64,000 nucleotides of DNA from SIG307 sp964545045 (GCA_964545045.1 CAZJEN010000002.1:1-64000), one strand, 5' to 3'; shown: positions 1-7,445, numbered from the stretch's first letter. The notes: a model not told the origin generated them from the sequence alone. Numbers and translations are program-made.

Positions 1-250
1 ATATTATTATAATAAGCATAGGATAGCTAAGCAATTGTTAATAGTGTCCTTACCGTAGATAATTTTTTTTCAATTTAAAGTATGTTAACTTAGTTAAGGT
101 TACTAGAAGCTTATATGAATTATTTAGTAAACTATATTATTATAATAAGCATAGGATAGCTAAGCAATTGTTAATAGTATCCTTACCGTAGATGATTTTT
201 TTTCAATTTAAAGTATGTTAACTTAGTTAAGGTTACTAGAAACTTATATG
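1..250. repeat. Two tandem copies of an AT-rich repeat, about 121 bp each
   Basis: The unit beginning at base 1 recurs at base 134 (period 133 bp) with only three substitutions over about 117 bp. Each copy carries two perfect odd palindromes, TATTAT-T-ATAATA and TTAACT-T-AGTTAA. The window starts inside the first copy, so more copies may lie upstream. Such duplicated palindromic DNA next to an HTH gene and a recombinase could be a partition site, an iteron-like origin, a recombinase site or a regulator array; the sequence alone does not decide between these. Confidence 0.85.
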
Positions 251-325
251 TATTACATTCTAGCGGTTTTTGAAAATTGTACAGTGCTTGTTGTTTGATG
301 GTTTGGTATATAGCAGAAAGCGAGA

Positions 326-363
326 ACACGAAGCTTTTACACATGGTTGTAATGGAAGCGTGT
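326..363. other. Nested inverted repeat in the leader before the HTH gene
   Basis: ACACG (326-330) pairs with CGTGT (359-363), and inside it TTACA (337-341) pairs with TGTAA (348-352), giving a small nested hairpin. It lies upstream of the promoter of the HTH gene. Its role is unknown; it could be an operator or a recombination site. The rest of bases 251-407 shows nothing I can name. Confidence 0.4.
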
Positions 364-407
364 GGAGCGGTTGGATGTAGTGGCTCTGATAAAGGGTAAT
401 ATTGCTA

Positions 408-436
408 TTGCAATACACCCGAGAGGGTGGTATAAT
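408..436 (+). promoter_or_regulatory. Promoter with an operator in the spacer, upstream of the HTH gene
   Basis: TTGCAA (408-413) and TATAAT (431-436) are separated by exactly 17 bp. The spacer contains a perfect inverted repeat CACCC-gaga-GGGTG (416-429), an ideal place for a repressor to block RNA polymerase. The small HTH protein encoded immediately downstream is the obvious candidate for binding it (autoregulation), but that is inference. Confidence 0.65.
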
Positions 437-457
437 GATTCTGCGGAGGTGTAAGGT

Positions 458-709
458 ATGGATAAGTTTAAACTTGAGTATAAGGTGGATGTTTTGGATG
501 AACTAAAGAAGGCAGGCTACAATACAAACAAGATACGCAAAGAAAAAATATTTGCAGAAAGTACTCTTACAAGATTACGCGAAGAAAAGCCGGTGTCGCT
601 GGAAGTGGCGTTTAAGCTCTCGCATTTGACACATCTGGATTTAACGGAATTATTCCAGTATGTTTTGGTCGATGAGATTGCCGAAGACGAAGAGGATATC
701 GCAATCTGA
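458..709 (+). CDS. Small Cro/C1-type helix-turn-helix protein
   Basis: An 83-aa protein that is almost entirely a single Cro/C1-like DNA-binding domain (about residues 10-70). The helix-turn-helix core lies around KIRKEKIFAESTLTRLRE, followed by a helix with the DLTELFQYV pattern common in the HTH_26/XRE-like proteins of Firmicute mobile elements. The C-terminus is a short acidic tail. A GGAGG ribosome binding site sits upstream of the ATG. It lies downstream of a promoter with an inverted repeat in its spacer and about 110 bp ahead of a serine recombinase gene, so it is probably the local repressor of this module. No partner domain or effector domain is present. Confidence 0.75.
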   Translation: MDKFKLEYKVDVLDELKKAGYNTNKIRKEKIFAESTLTRLREEKPVSLEVAFKLSHLTHLDLTELFQYVLVDEIAEDEEDIAI

Positions 710-823
710 TGATTAGTGCGATTTAAATGTAACATTTATTTTGATACTATTAGCGGCTTGTAATGATGAATATTCTGGTTTTATTTTAAGGAGCGTTTAT
801 ATGATACCAGAAAGGAGAGTGGA

Positions 824-1519
824 ATGGCAAGAAAGTATGGATATTGTCGTATCAGTACAAAGCAGCAGAGCATAGAACGGCAGGTACGAAACATAAAGGC
901 AGTTCATCCGGATGTGATAATTGTAAAAGAAGTTTATACCGGAACTAAATTTCAAGGTCGTAAAGATCTTGAACGTATACTCAAGGTGGTTGAGCCAGGA
1001 GACACAATCGTGTTCGACAGTGTATCACGTATGAGCAGAAATGCTGAGGAAGGGTTTTCGTTATACGAGAAACTGTTTTATGAGGGTGTGGAACTTGAGT
1101 TTTTAGTGGAGCCTCATATTAACACCGCAGTTTATCGAGCGGCATTGAATAATACCATACAGCTTACAGGAACTAATGTAGATTACATACTGGAAGGTGT
1201 CAATAAGTATCTTATGGCGTTAGCAAAGGAACAAATCCGGATTGCATTTGAGCAATCGGAAAAAGAAGTTACTGATCTTCGCCAGAGAACAAAGGAAGGG
1301 ATTGAAACTGCTCGATTAAACGGAAAACAGATTGGCAGGGCAGAGGGCACACGGCTTACAACCAAGAAAGGTCAGGCGGCAAAAGAGATCATCAAACGGC
1401 ATTCGGTAAATTTTGGAGGAAGCCTTAAGGATTCTGACGTTATCAAGCTTGCTGGAGTTTCGCGAAGTACCTACTATCGGTTTAAAAAAGAGATTGCTTA
1501 TGCACTTTCGGGAAAGTAA
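824..1519 (+). CDS. Serine recombinase (resolvase/invertase family)
   Basis: A 231-aa small serine recombinase. The catalytic domain opens with the YGYCRIST motif, placing the nucleophile at Ser11 with Arg9 nearby; the family D-S-x-S-R-x-x-R signature follows (D65, R69, R72). After a long connecting helix (about residues 115-170) the C-terminus carries a resolvase-type HTH ending in the typical GVSRSTYYRFKK recognition helix. Length matches Tn3-type resolvases and invertases rather than large serine integrases. The start is supported by GAAAGGAG about 6 bp upstream. It likely resolves multimers or inverts or excises part of this island; the palindromic tandem repeat at the window start is a possible substrate (inference). 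Confidence 0.9.
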   Translation: MARKYGYCRISTKQQSIERQVRNIKAVHPDVIIVKEVYTGTKFQGRKDLERILKVVEPGDTIVFDSVSRMSRNAEEGFSLYEKLFYEGVELEFLVEPHINTAVYRAALNNTIQLTGTNVDYILEGVNKYLMALAKEQIRIAFEQSEKEVTDLRQRTKEGIETARLNGKQIGRAEGTRLTTKKGQAAKEIIKRHSVNFGGSLKDSDVIKLAGVSRSTYYRFKKEIAYALSGK

Positions 1520-1578
1520 TTTGTTTTGGTGAGTGTTTTATCTGTTTTTTTAAAAAGCCATAAAAGAATATTAGGAGA

Positions 1579-1602
1579 ATTATTTTCGAAAATCGAAAGT
1601 AA
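1579..1602 (+). pseudogene. Orphan gene tail: remnant 3' end of a paralogue of the next gene
   Basis: Read in frame, these bases encode I-I-F-E-N-R-K-stop, matching the last residues I-V-F-E-N-R-K-stop of the 189-aa gene downstream (2252-2275) almost base for base. Both copies are followed by a GAGAGCAG-type terminator stem and a TTTTTCTTTTCTCA tail. A stop codon lies only ten codons upstream here, so the body of the gene is gone. It looks like a scar of a deleted or recombined paralogous cassette. Confidence 0.6.
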
Positions 1603-1606
1603 TAGT

Positions 1607-1634
1607 AGAGAGCAGTGAGAGGCTCTCTTTTTCT
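1607..1634 (+). terminator. Rho-independent terminator after the recombinase gene
   Basis: AGAGAGC (1607-1613) pairs with GCTCTCT (1622-1628), followed by a T-rich tract. It belongs to the duplicated gene-tail/terminator module also seen after the 189-aa gene. Confidence 0.75.
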
Positions 1635-1645
1635 TTTCTCAGAAA

Positions 1646-1674
1646 TTGTCCAGTGGCAGTATATCCAACATAAT
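1646..1674 (+). promoter_or_regulatory. Promoter of the 189-aa gene
   Basis: TTGTCC (-35) and CATAAT (-10) with a 17-bp spacer lie just behind the preceding terminator and about 30 bp ahead of the gene. The CATAATA hexamer region preceded by ATCC also occurs in the gaps before the genes at 2380 and 5692, suggesting a common promoter type in this island. Confidence 0.55.
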
Positions 1675-1705
1675 ATACTTATCAATATAAAAGGAGGCAA
1701 TATCT

Positions 1706-2275
1706 ATGGCAGAGGATAAAAAGCAGAGGCACTATGGGAAAGTAGAAATGATACTGGATATTATTAATTGCGAGAACCATTCGGGGCGGCTTATTAGTAT
1801 TACATTCGACGATGTCGTAAAATGGTCACGATTTGAGGAACGGGAAATCGAAGAACTAAGGAATATCGCGTATTATATGGATCCATGTACCATTACCGGA
1901 GAGATGTCCAGAAAAATCATAGAAGATAACGGCAGTAAATATTTTACGGCTCACAGAGATGTTATTAGGAATGTTAAGAACTATGGTCACCTGTTCGCAG
2001 CTTTACTTGCAAGAGATGGTGAAAGCATGGCGTATGAAACAATTTTTAAGCTGGTAAAAGAAGAGGATACTAAGGAATGGGCTATGTTAAAGGAACTGCT
2101 GATGGTTTATGCAAGACGACTCGTTTCGAGGATTTACGGATTATTACATGAGTATCAGTACCCGTTTAATGTTATTGATACGGTCTGGTTAAAAGGCATG
2201 GTAACGGAAGAGCAGTTTAAAGTACTTGTTAATCGGTTTGGCTTAAACGGAATTGTTTTCGAAAATCGAAAGTAA
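1706..2275 (+). CDS. Uncharacterised helical protein of the mobile island
   Basis: A 189-aa protein that I do not recognise. It is soluble, mostly helical and charged, with no signal peptide or membrane segment and no obvious catalytic motif. Residues 40-60 (DDVVKWSRFEEREIEELRNI) and the C-terminal MVTEEQFKVLVNRFGL stretch look like helical packing or protein-interaction segments. A strong AAAAGGAGG site lies about 7 bp before the ATG, a promoter stands upstream and a terminator follows, so it is transcribed as its own unit. Its last codons are duplicated upstream at 1579-1602, implying a lost paralogue. Confidence 0.7.
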   Translation: MAEDKKQRHYGKVEMILDIINCENHSGRLISITFDDVVKWSRFEEREIEELRNIAYYMDPCTITGEMSRKIIEDNGSKYFTAHRDVIRNVKNYGHLFAALLARDGESMAYETIFKLVKEEDTKEWAMLKELLMVYARRLVSRIYGLLHEYQYPFNVIDTVWLKGMVTEEQFKVLVNRFGLNGIVFENRK

Positions 2276-2282
2276 TTGTATT

Positions 2283-2316
2283 GGAGAGCAGACAAAAAAT
2301 CTGTTCTCCGTTTTTC
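2283..2316 (+). terminator. Rho-independent terminator after the 189-aa gene
   Basis: GGAGAGCAGA (2283-2292) pairs with TCTGTTCTCC (2300-2309), with one G-T pair, followed by GTTTTTC. It is the second copy of the module at 1579-1634. Confidence 0.85.
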
Positions 2317-2379
2317 TTTTCTCATACTATGGAGTTTTGTTGTTTTATCCTCATAATACTATAAAGGAGGCGAATTAGT

Positions 2380-2934
2380 ATGACAGTTAAAACACATGGA
2401 GTTACTAGCTTAGCTCTTGGTTTGGTTATTTCCGGAGCTACCTTACCGGGATACGCTAACTTAACAACTTCAAAGGACATCGGAACTACTTTAGGTACCC
2501 TAGCAATAATTATGCTCGGCACTTTCGCTGGAGGCATGTATCCGGATTTTGATAAAGAAGACTCTATTTTGTATGCTGATGAAGTTTATACTTTTTGGGA
2601 AGATCGGCTAGATCACAGAGGTGTTACGCATACAACTATTAATGCGATGGGAGTATTGATTCCGTTTTTAATTACTTTTGCTTCGTTAAAGGCATTTGTT
2701 TCATGGAACCCGAATTGGGTACTTACTCTGGGAGTTACCTTTTCCATTGGTTGCTTATGGCACATGGTTTTGGATTCTTTTACTCCGAAGGGAATTATGT
2801 GGCTACATCCGTTTTCATTACGCAGATTCAGTATCCCTCTGGTAAAAAATTACTTTGCTGAGCTTGTCTTTAGTACAGTAGTAACAGGAGCATTATTAGT
2901 TGTCGCCGGATATTTTTGGTTTTTATATTTGTAA
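2380..2934 (+). CDS. YdjM-like membrane-bound metal-dependent hydrolase (DUF457 family)
   Basis: A 184-aa membrane protein with the layout of the YdjM/DUF457 family. It has an N-terminal K-T-H followed by a hydrophobic helix, a D-F-D acidic motif after the second hydrophobic segment, an H-R-G-x-T-H-T motif, and the family signature HMVLDSFTPKG...HPF in the third segment. The His/Asp residues are the presumed metal ligands. Four hydrophobic stretches place it in the cytoplasmic membrane. In E. coli ydjM is an SOS-regulated gene of unclear function. A perfect AAAGGAGG site supports the start. It begins a run of three closely spaced genes (2380-5520) that are probably cotranscribed. Confidence 0.75.
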   Translation: MTVKTHGVTSLALGLVISGATLPGYANLTTSKDIGTTLGTLAIIMLGTFAGGMYPDFDKEDSILYADEVYTFWEDRLDHRGVTHTTINAMGVLIPFLITFASLKAFVSWNPNWVLTLGVTFSIGCLWHMVLDSFTPKGIMWLHPFSLRRFSIPLVKNYFAELVFSTVVTGALLVVAGYFWFLYL

Positions 2935-2954
2935 AAGGAAAGGAGGTAGAAAAG

Positions 2955-4190
2955 ATGAATGAAATTGATTTAATGGATTTTGACGAAGCAACACAGGTTG
3001 TAATGGAGCTCGGTGAGGAATACGGATACACGGACTTTATGGCTTTCGCAAAAGCGTATGGAAGTTCTCTGGATGGCCTTTCGAATATCTATAAGGCTGT
3101 TAAGGGGTGGAATGGGCACTATCTAGTTGCTTTGCTTTCACTTGGTCCGCACTATGGCCTCAAAGAAGAGGCAGACCTAAAGCCGGATGGGACCGGTACC
3201 CGTTCAGCATGGTATACCATTGCGAATGCCATCCGGGATGAGCTTACTTACCGGAACACTACCGGAGGAAAAAAAGAAATATTAAGAAAAATGGTTCCTA
3301 CAGCAGTCAGAGGGGCCGATGAAGATGCTTTGGAGCAAATGCGTAACGAAGAAGTAAAGGCCGCTATTAAGTGCGGTAAGGTAGGCATAAGTAAAAAACA
3401 AAAAACGCTTAATGAGGAACGACTGCAGCATATTTATGCTCTCGAAGAGACTTTAATAAAAGGCGGCTCTCTTAGAACGGTATGCGATAACATTTACGAG
3501 AGTCATAATATCAATATAAAAAATCTGCCTACAAATAAGGAAGCAGAGGAAATGGCGACGAAAGAAAAAAATAAAAACAGGGTATTTTCTTTAATCCTTT
3601 CCTGGCTCATCATGCCGCTTTACGTGCTTATTCGCTCGGTCGACATCATATGCGATTCTGTGCTTGTAGCAAAGGTGAAGGACGATACCATTGAATCAAG
3701 ATTCAGCTCACACGCACCGCTACTGGGAAGATTGACGATTCCGTTTATTCTTTCCGGATTTGTCGCTTTCACAGAACTTATAGAAATTATGAATGGAACT
3801 TCGGCTAATGGAGACATGTCTTTCCAGTTTATTCTTACTTTCCTTGGTTCATTGCTGGTGATTACTATCGTGAAGTCTTTAGTGGGGTTGCCGGCAGCAT
3901 ACGCTGCAGACTTTGTCGGCAAAGCAGCTGAATGGGCAAGCGAACGTTTTGAATCGGTAGATAGCTACTATTTTCAGTTTGGGTTGGTAAAAGCTTCTGC
4001 GGCTGCTTTAGAGCAATACAGAGATATTTTCGAGACTCGTCAAAAACTCATCTGCGATTTAAGAGACGCCATTGCAAATAATACTCCGAGATGTGAACTG
4101 GATGACCTGCGTAAGAGAGGAGCGTTTTCCTTAAAATCCTTACAAAAAGAAAAAGAAGCTTTTATGAGTGAACGAAGGAGGGGGAAATAA
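2955..4190 (+). CDS. Uncharacterised multi-pass membrane protein of the mobile island
   Basis: A 411-aa protein without a family that I recognise. The N-terminal 200 residues are soluble and charged, with a lysine-rich helical stretch around residues 140-200. Then come three hydrophobic segments: LILSWLIMPLYVLI (about residue 220), FILSGFVAF (about 270) and FILTFLGSLLVITIV (about 300). A cytosolic helical C-terminus ends in RRRGK. The start at 2955 is chosen because AAAGGAGG lies 9 bp before it; an upstream in-frame ATG overlaps the preceding gene and lacks a site. The stop is one base before the next start, so it is tightly coupled to the ClpX-like ATPase, suggesting a membrane-anchored complex. 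Confidence 0.7.
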   Translation: MNEIDLMDFDEATQVVMELGEEYGYTDFMAFAKAYGSSLDGLSNIYKAVKGWNGHYLVALLSLGPHYGLKEEADLKPDGTGTRSAWYTIANAIRDELTYRNTTGGKKEILRKMVPTAVRGADEDALEQMRNEEVKAAIKCGKVGISKKQKTLNEERLQHIYALEETLIKGGSLRTVCDNIYESHNINIKNLPTNKEAEEMATKEKNKNRVFSLILSWLIMPLYVLIRSVDIICDSVLVAKVKDDTIESRFSSHAPLLGRLTIPFILSGFVAFTELIEIMNGTSANGDMSFQFILTFLGSLLVITIVKSLVGLPAAYAADFVGKAAEWASERFESVDSYYFQFGLVKASAAALEQYRDIFETRQKLICDLRDAIANNTPRCELDDLRKRGAFSLKSLQKEKEAFMSERRRGK

Positions 4191-4191
4191 G

Positions 4192-5520
4192 ATGAACGGA
4201 CCGGAGAAAGAGGAAACAATGTTAGATATGTACCGCGAAAGGATAGAGCTTAAAGATGAATTAAGGACTATGAAATCTAAACATGAGCGCCTTGAGCGAA
4301 AGTATGAGCGCATGAAAGAATGTTTTGGGGCGCTTAAGTCAAAATACGATGAGCAGGAGAGGGAGTTAGAAGATTTTAGAGCACGGCATAAGTATGATTC
4401 TCTTTTCGAAGAAATTGATCGTGCACGAGAGATTAGAAAAGAGGAGTTGCCTCCGGGATTATCTGAGTATGCAAAGCAGTTAGTAAAAGATGTAAGAGTT
4501 TATCTGGAGTTTAATTCTTACAAACAATTTTATGAGGCTATATCTGAAAGTGTTTTCGGTCAGGAAAGCGGACTTTCACTTTTACTTACAGGTATATATA
4601 GTTATCTTTGTGGAATTGCAAGAGATGGAAAGCCGAGAAAAGCGAATCTAATGCTCATTAGTCCTTCCGGTAGCGGAAAGACCGAAACTTTGCGTGCAAT
4701 CACGTCGTATTTCAGAGATAAGATAAAAAGACTTGTAATAATTCATGAGGATGTGTCGAATGTCTCGGCGGCAGGGTATAAGGGGCGTGAGACAATTAAT
4801 CTTATAGCAGGATTATTAAAATCAGAGGGGTATGGATTGGCATTCTTTTCGGAATTTGACAAAATGATCTCGCCGCATCATTCCTCCTCCGGCGAAAACA
4901 CCTCTCTAGCAGTTATTAACGAGTTTCTGTGTATGCTGGAAGGGCAAAAATATTATGCCGTTCATAGTGGTGATTCAAAATGTGGAAATTGTATAGATAC
5001 AAATAATACACTGTTTATCTGTGATGGCTCATTCAATGAAATACGTGAACAGAGAAGAAAGAATAGAGAGACATCAACCATGGGATTTGTTTCATTTAAA
5101 GCAGAATGCTACGATACATATGAAGAAATAACTCGTGAGGACCTCATTGATTATGGAGCTACATACGAGTTGTTAGGTCGTATACCGGTGATTATACAGT
5201 ATCATAAGCTTTCAAAAGAGGCTGTTCTAGGAGTAATTGAGAAAAGTAGACGCAGAATATCTGATGCACTTTCCGTCGAGGTAGATTTTGGCACTGATTA
5301 CGTAGATTACTTGGTTGAGCAAGCAAATGGAGATTATGGTGTCAGAATGATTGAGTCTACTATATATAATGATTCTTTGGTTGCCTTAAGAGACTGTTTT
5401 TTACAAGGGCAGGGGAATAATGTGAGAATCACTTTACATATTGGAGGCTATGAAGTATGCGAAGTCGATAATGAAGAAGAGAAAGATACGATAGAAGCTG
5501 AAAATGCACAGGAAAATTAG
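4192..5520 (+). CDS. ClpX-like AAA+ ATPase with N-terminal coiled coil
   Basis: A 442-aa AAA+ protein. Residues 1-85 are strongly charged with heptad-like spacing, predicting a coiled coil where ClpX has its zinc-binding domain. The ATPase core shows Walker A SPSGSGKT (157-164), a degenerate Walker B ending in S-E-F-D, a ClpX-like sensor segment TLFICDGSFNEI and the ClpX-like box 'GRIPVII...LSKEAV'. A CGNC pair lies just before the sensor. An L-x-x-x-D-x-V type C-terminal small domain follows. No ClpP-docking IGF loop is evident, so it may remodel proteins rather than feed a protease. The start at 4192 has AGGAGGGGG upstream and follows the membrane protein's stop by one base. Confidence 0.75.
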   Translation: MNGPEKEETMLDMYRERIELKDELRTMKSKHERLERKYERMKECFGALKSKYDEQERELEDFRARHKYDSLFEEIDRAREIRKEELPPGLSEYAKQLVKDVRVYLEFNSYKQFYEAISESVFGQESGLSLLLTGIYSYLCGIARDGKPRKANLMLISPSGSGKTETLRAITSYFRDKIKRLVIIHEDVSNVSAAGYKGRETINLIAGLLKSEGYGLAFFSEFDKMISPHHSSSGENTSLAVINEFLCMLEGQKYYAVHSGDSKCGNCIDTNNTLFICDGSFNEIREQRRKNRETSTMGFVSFKAECYDTYEEITREDLIDYGATYELLGRIPVIIQYHKLSKEAVLGVIEKSRRRISDALSVEVDFGTDYVDYLVEQANGDYGVRMIESTIYNDSLVALRDCFLQGQGNNVRITLHIGGYEVCEVDNEEEKDTIEAENAQEN

Positions 5521-5529
5521 AGTAAAAAC

Positions 5530-5560
5530 ACGTCGGAGAGTGATCTTCGGCGTATTTTTC
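5530..5560 (+). terminator. Terminator after the ClpX-like gene
   Basis: ACGTCGGAGA (5530-5539) and TCTTCGGCGT (5544-5553) form a stem with G-T pairs and a GTGA loop, followed by ATTTTTC and a CTTCTCTCATA tail resembling those after the two earlier terminators. Confidence 0.8.
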
Positions 5561-5691
5561 TTCTCTCATAAATCCCTTTTCGTGCATCCGGACCCCATAA
5601 TATATATGTAACAAACAATAAGTGTACACAAGAAAGGAGGTAGCGGAGTGTAGCAAATAAAATATAGAAGAAACACACCGCGAAAGGAGAT

Positions 5692-6051
5692 ATGGGATTA
5701 ACGGATGATTTAAAACTGAAGGTTGATTTTGCTACTAAGTACTACGGGCTTGACTGGAAGAAGGTGCCTGCGGGGATACTCATTGGAAATGGGGTTGAAT
5801 ATTGGATTTTAAAACTAAAGAAAGGTAAGGTTCGCCGGCTTCTACACCAGAATCATGGTAGAAGTGGAAAAATAATTTCCTTACCGTGCCGTGAACAAGA
5901 TTTAAGTACCGAGGTTGCTCAGAAGTATTTTCATGTTCAACCGTGGGAGGAGGGTGACCTTAAGAAGACTTGCTGCTACATTTGCAATCATGGCAACAAG
6001 CGAACAAAACTTATAGCAAGGCAAAAGGCTGTTTTGGCGGCTTTTGCATAA
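5692..6051 (+). CDS. Uncharacterised small protein of the mobile island
   Basis: A 119-aa basic protein that I do not recognise. It contains a KGKVRRLLHQNHGRSGK segment (about residues 43-60) typical of nucleic-acid-binding surfaces and a C-C-x2-C-x2-H cluster (KTCCYICNHGNK, about residues 96-107) that could bind zinc. The only usable start is the ATG at 5692, because an in-frame stop lies eight codons upstream, yet the AAAGGAG site sits just 2-3 bp before it, unusually close. Translation may therefore be weak or begin at an internal codon. It is followed at 22 bp by the 250-aa gene with which it probably forms an operon. Confidence 0.6.
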   Translation: MGLTDDLKLKVDFATKYYGLDWKKVPAGILIGNGVEYWILKLKKGKVRRLLHQNHGRSGKIISLPCREQDLSTEVAQKYFHVQPWEEGDLKKTCCYICNHGNKRTKLIARQKAVLAAFA

Positions 6052-6073
6052 TAATTTTAAGGAGGAAAAGTAG

Positions 6074-6826
6074 ATGAATTACTTGGATTATGTTATGGCT
6101 ATGAAAGCAAAAACGCTATCAGCCGAAGAGAAGGAGCAAAGCAATTATTTACTCTCAAAGCTTGTAGAATTATTGCTTGGTGCCCAAAAAGAAGGACTTT
6201 TACATCTTGAGGAAACCGCCTGGGAGATTCCGGAGACAACGCCTGTAAACAAATTTTTACGAAAAGCAGTTTTGATGATTGTGGACGGCACAGATCCAGA
6301 GGTTGTTAAACAGGTGATGGGGAGAGAGATTGTGTTCCTCGGTACGGAGACATTTGAAGCGTATCTGTGTTACGTTGCATTACAGGGGGTGTTTGCTATA
6401 CAGTTAGGGTACTCCAGATACTTGTTTAATGATACGTTGATTCATTGTTTCCTTACAGATTATCGTGAAGAAGCCCGAAAGCTTTTGGAAGATAAAGAGC
6501 ATAAGTATATGGAAGAATTACGGGCACGGCATCTCTTGGAGTTACCTAAAAGACTACCTCATCGTTCGGAAAATCCGTACCTACCACATATTATGGCGAG
6601 TTTGGAACGATTGGATGACGAGAAATTGTATAAATTTGCGAATGAAGTACGTTCAAATCTACTAATGATCATTATGGAGTTTTCTCCGGCGGAATTGCGA
6701 ACAAGGCTTTTGGAATCTGTTCCGGAACCAGTATGGGAGATTTTTCTCGAAAATTATCATTTTACTAAGGAAGATGAGCTCGCTGAAGCCTTACAGATAG
6801 TGGCTAAAGAGCTCAATGCACTCTAA
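6074..6826 (+). CDS. Uncharacterised helical protein, weak FliG-like pattern
   Basis: A 250-aa all-helical soluble protein. The segment MIVDGTDPEVVKQVMGREI (about residues 75-95) and the later run SLERLDDEKLYKFANEVRSNLLMIIMEFSPAELRTRLLE (about 175-215) resemble helical repeats in flagellar-motor proteins of the FliG type, but the similarity is by eye and may reflect only helix packing. An AAGGAGG site 8 bp before the ATG supports the start. It is the last gene before a strong terminator shared with the convergent 81-aa gene. I assign no function. Confidence 0.65.
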   Translation: MNYLDYVMAMKAKTLSAEEKEQSNYLLSKLVELLLGAQKEGLLHLEETAWEIPETTPVNKFLRKAVLMIVDGTDPEVVKQVMGREIVFLGTETFEAYLCYVALQGVFAIQLGYSRYLFNDTLIHCFLTDYREEARKLLEDKEHKYMEELRARHLLELPKRLPHRSENPYLPHIMASLERLDDEKLYKFANEVRSNLLMIIMEFSPAELRTRLLESVPEPVWEIFLENYHFTKEDELAEALQIVAKELNAL

Positions 6827-6854
6827 AAAATGTAAGTACATAGGGAAATAGTAG

Positions 6855-6890
6855 AAGAAGCAGGGATTTTATTCCCTGCTTCTTGGTTTT
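6855..6890. terminator. Bidirectional terminator between convergent genes
   Basis: AAGAAGCAGGGA (6855-6866) pairs perfectly with TCCCTGCTTCTT (6873-6884). A GGTTTTG tract follows on the plus strand, and A-rich DNA lies on the other side. It separates the 250-aa gene from the convergent 81-aa gene. Confidence 0.85.
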
Positions 6891-6898
6891 GTAGCGAA

Positions 6899-7144
6899 TC
6901 ATGTATTGAATGGATCTTTGGCAGCGTGAGAATCGATAAAAAGAAGTGCTCGATAGAACATCACGATTTCTTTTGCGGTTACATTCACTCCGAAGTATAC
7001 TGCAAAATAACCAGGGAGTACTTCACCTTGTTTGTTTTTTGCGGTTCGGCAAAAGACGTAGTCGGTAATCTCGTTTGCTTTGATGGCAATGTATATTTTT
7101 CTCAGTTCTGTTTCGTGAAAATTTGTTATAAAGCGATACTTCAT
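6899..7144 (-). CDS. Uncharacterised 81-aa protein
   Basis: A short soluble protein that I do not recognise, rich in aromatic residues (VFCRTAKNKQGEVLPGYFAVYFGV). An AAAGGAG site lies 10 bp before the ATG, and a CATAAATATATT stretch further upstream could be its -10 region. It is convergent with the 250-aa gene and shares its terminator. The IS110-family element begins just behind its promoter region, so its upstream regulation may have been altered by that insertion. Confidence 0.6.
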   Translation of the reverse strand: MKYRFITNFHETELRKIYIAIKANEITDYVFCRTAKNKQGEVLPGYFAVYFGVNVTAKEIVMFYRALLFIDSHAAKDPFNT

Positions 7145-7189
7145 AGGGAAAACACTCCTTTCTACTACAATATATTTATGGTCATAGTT

Positions 7190-7445
7190 CCTAACATCCA
7201 GCTAGGACTTTATCCATCTTGTTGCTTAAGCTGTTAGAATGGTAGGAGCAATAGGTATATCGTCTCCCTTTCCTGGACTTCGCGTCCGTTAAATAGACTG
7301 ATAACCGGCTCCTCATTCGCAGCGTTCGTTTTATGCAGGTTGAACTGCCTCCCGGTACGTTCGTGTCACACCACAGTAGATAGAATAGGCAATGAGTAAA
7401 ACCGGTAGTTATCCATTGCAACAATCTTTAAGGAGTGACAAACTT
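7190..7445 (+). ncRNA. Probable IS110 bridge RNA (left-end non-coding region)
   Basis: This stretch is rich in complementary segments: CTAAC (7191) with GTTAG (7233-7237); GGAC-ttcgc-GTCC (7275-7287); and an outer stem ACCGG (7304-7308) with CCGGT (7353-7357) enclosing GCAG-GTTGAA-CTGC. IS110-group elements are known to express from the left end a bridge RNA with two loops, one pairing to target and one to donor DNA. Position, length and multi-stem folding fit. The loops and their guide sequences were not resolved. Confidence 0.5.

Noticed and set aside
6926..7237. 103-codon plus-strand frame overlapping the 81-aa gene
   Set aside because: The minus-strand gene has an AAAGGAG site at good spacing, while this frame has none.
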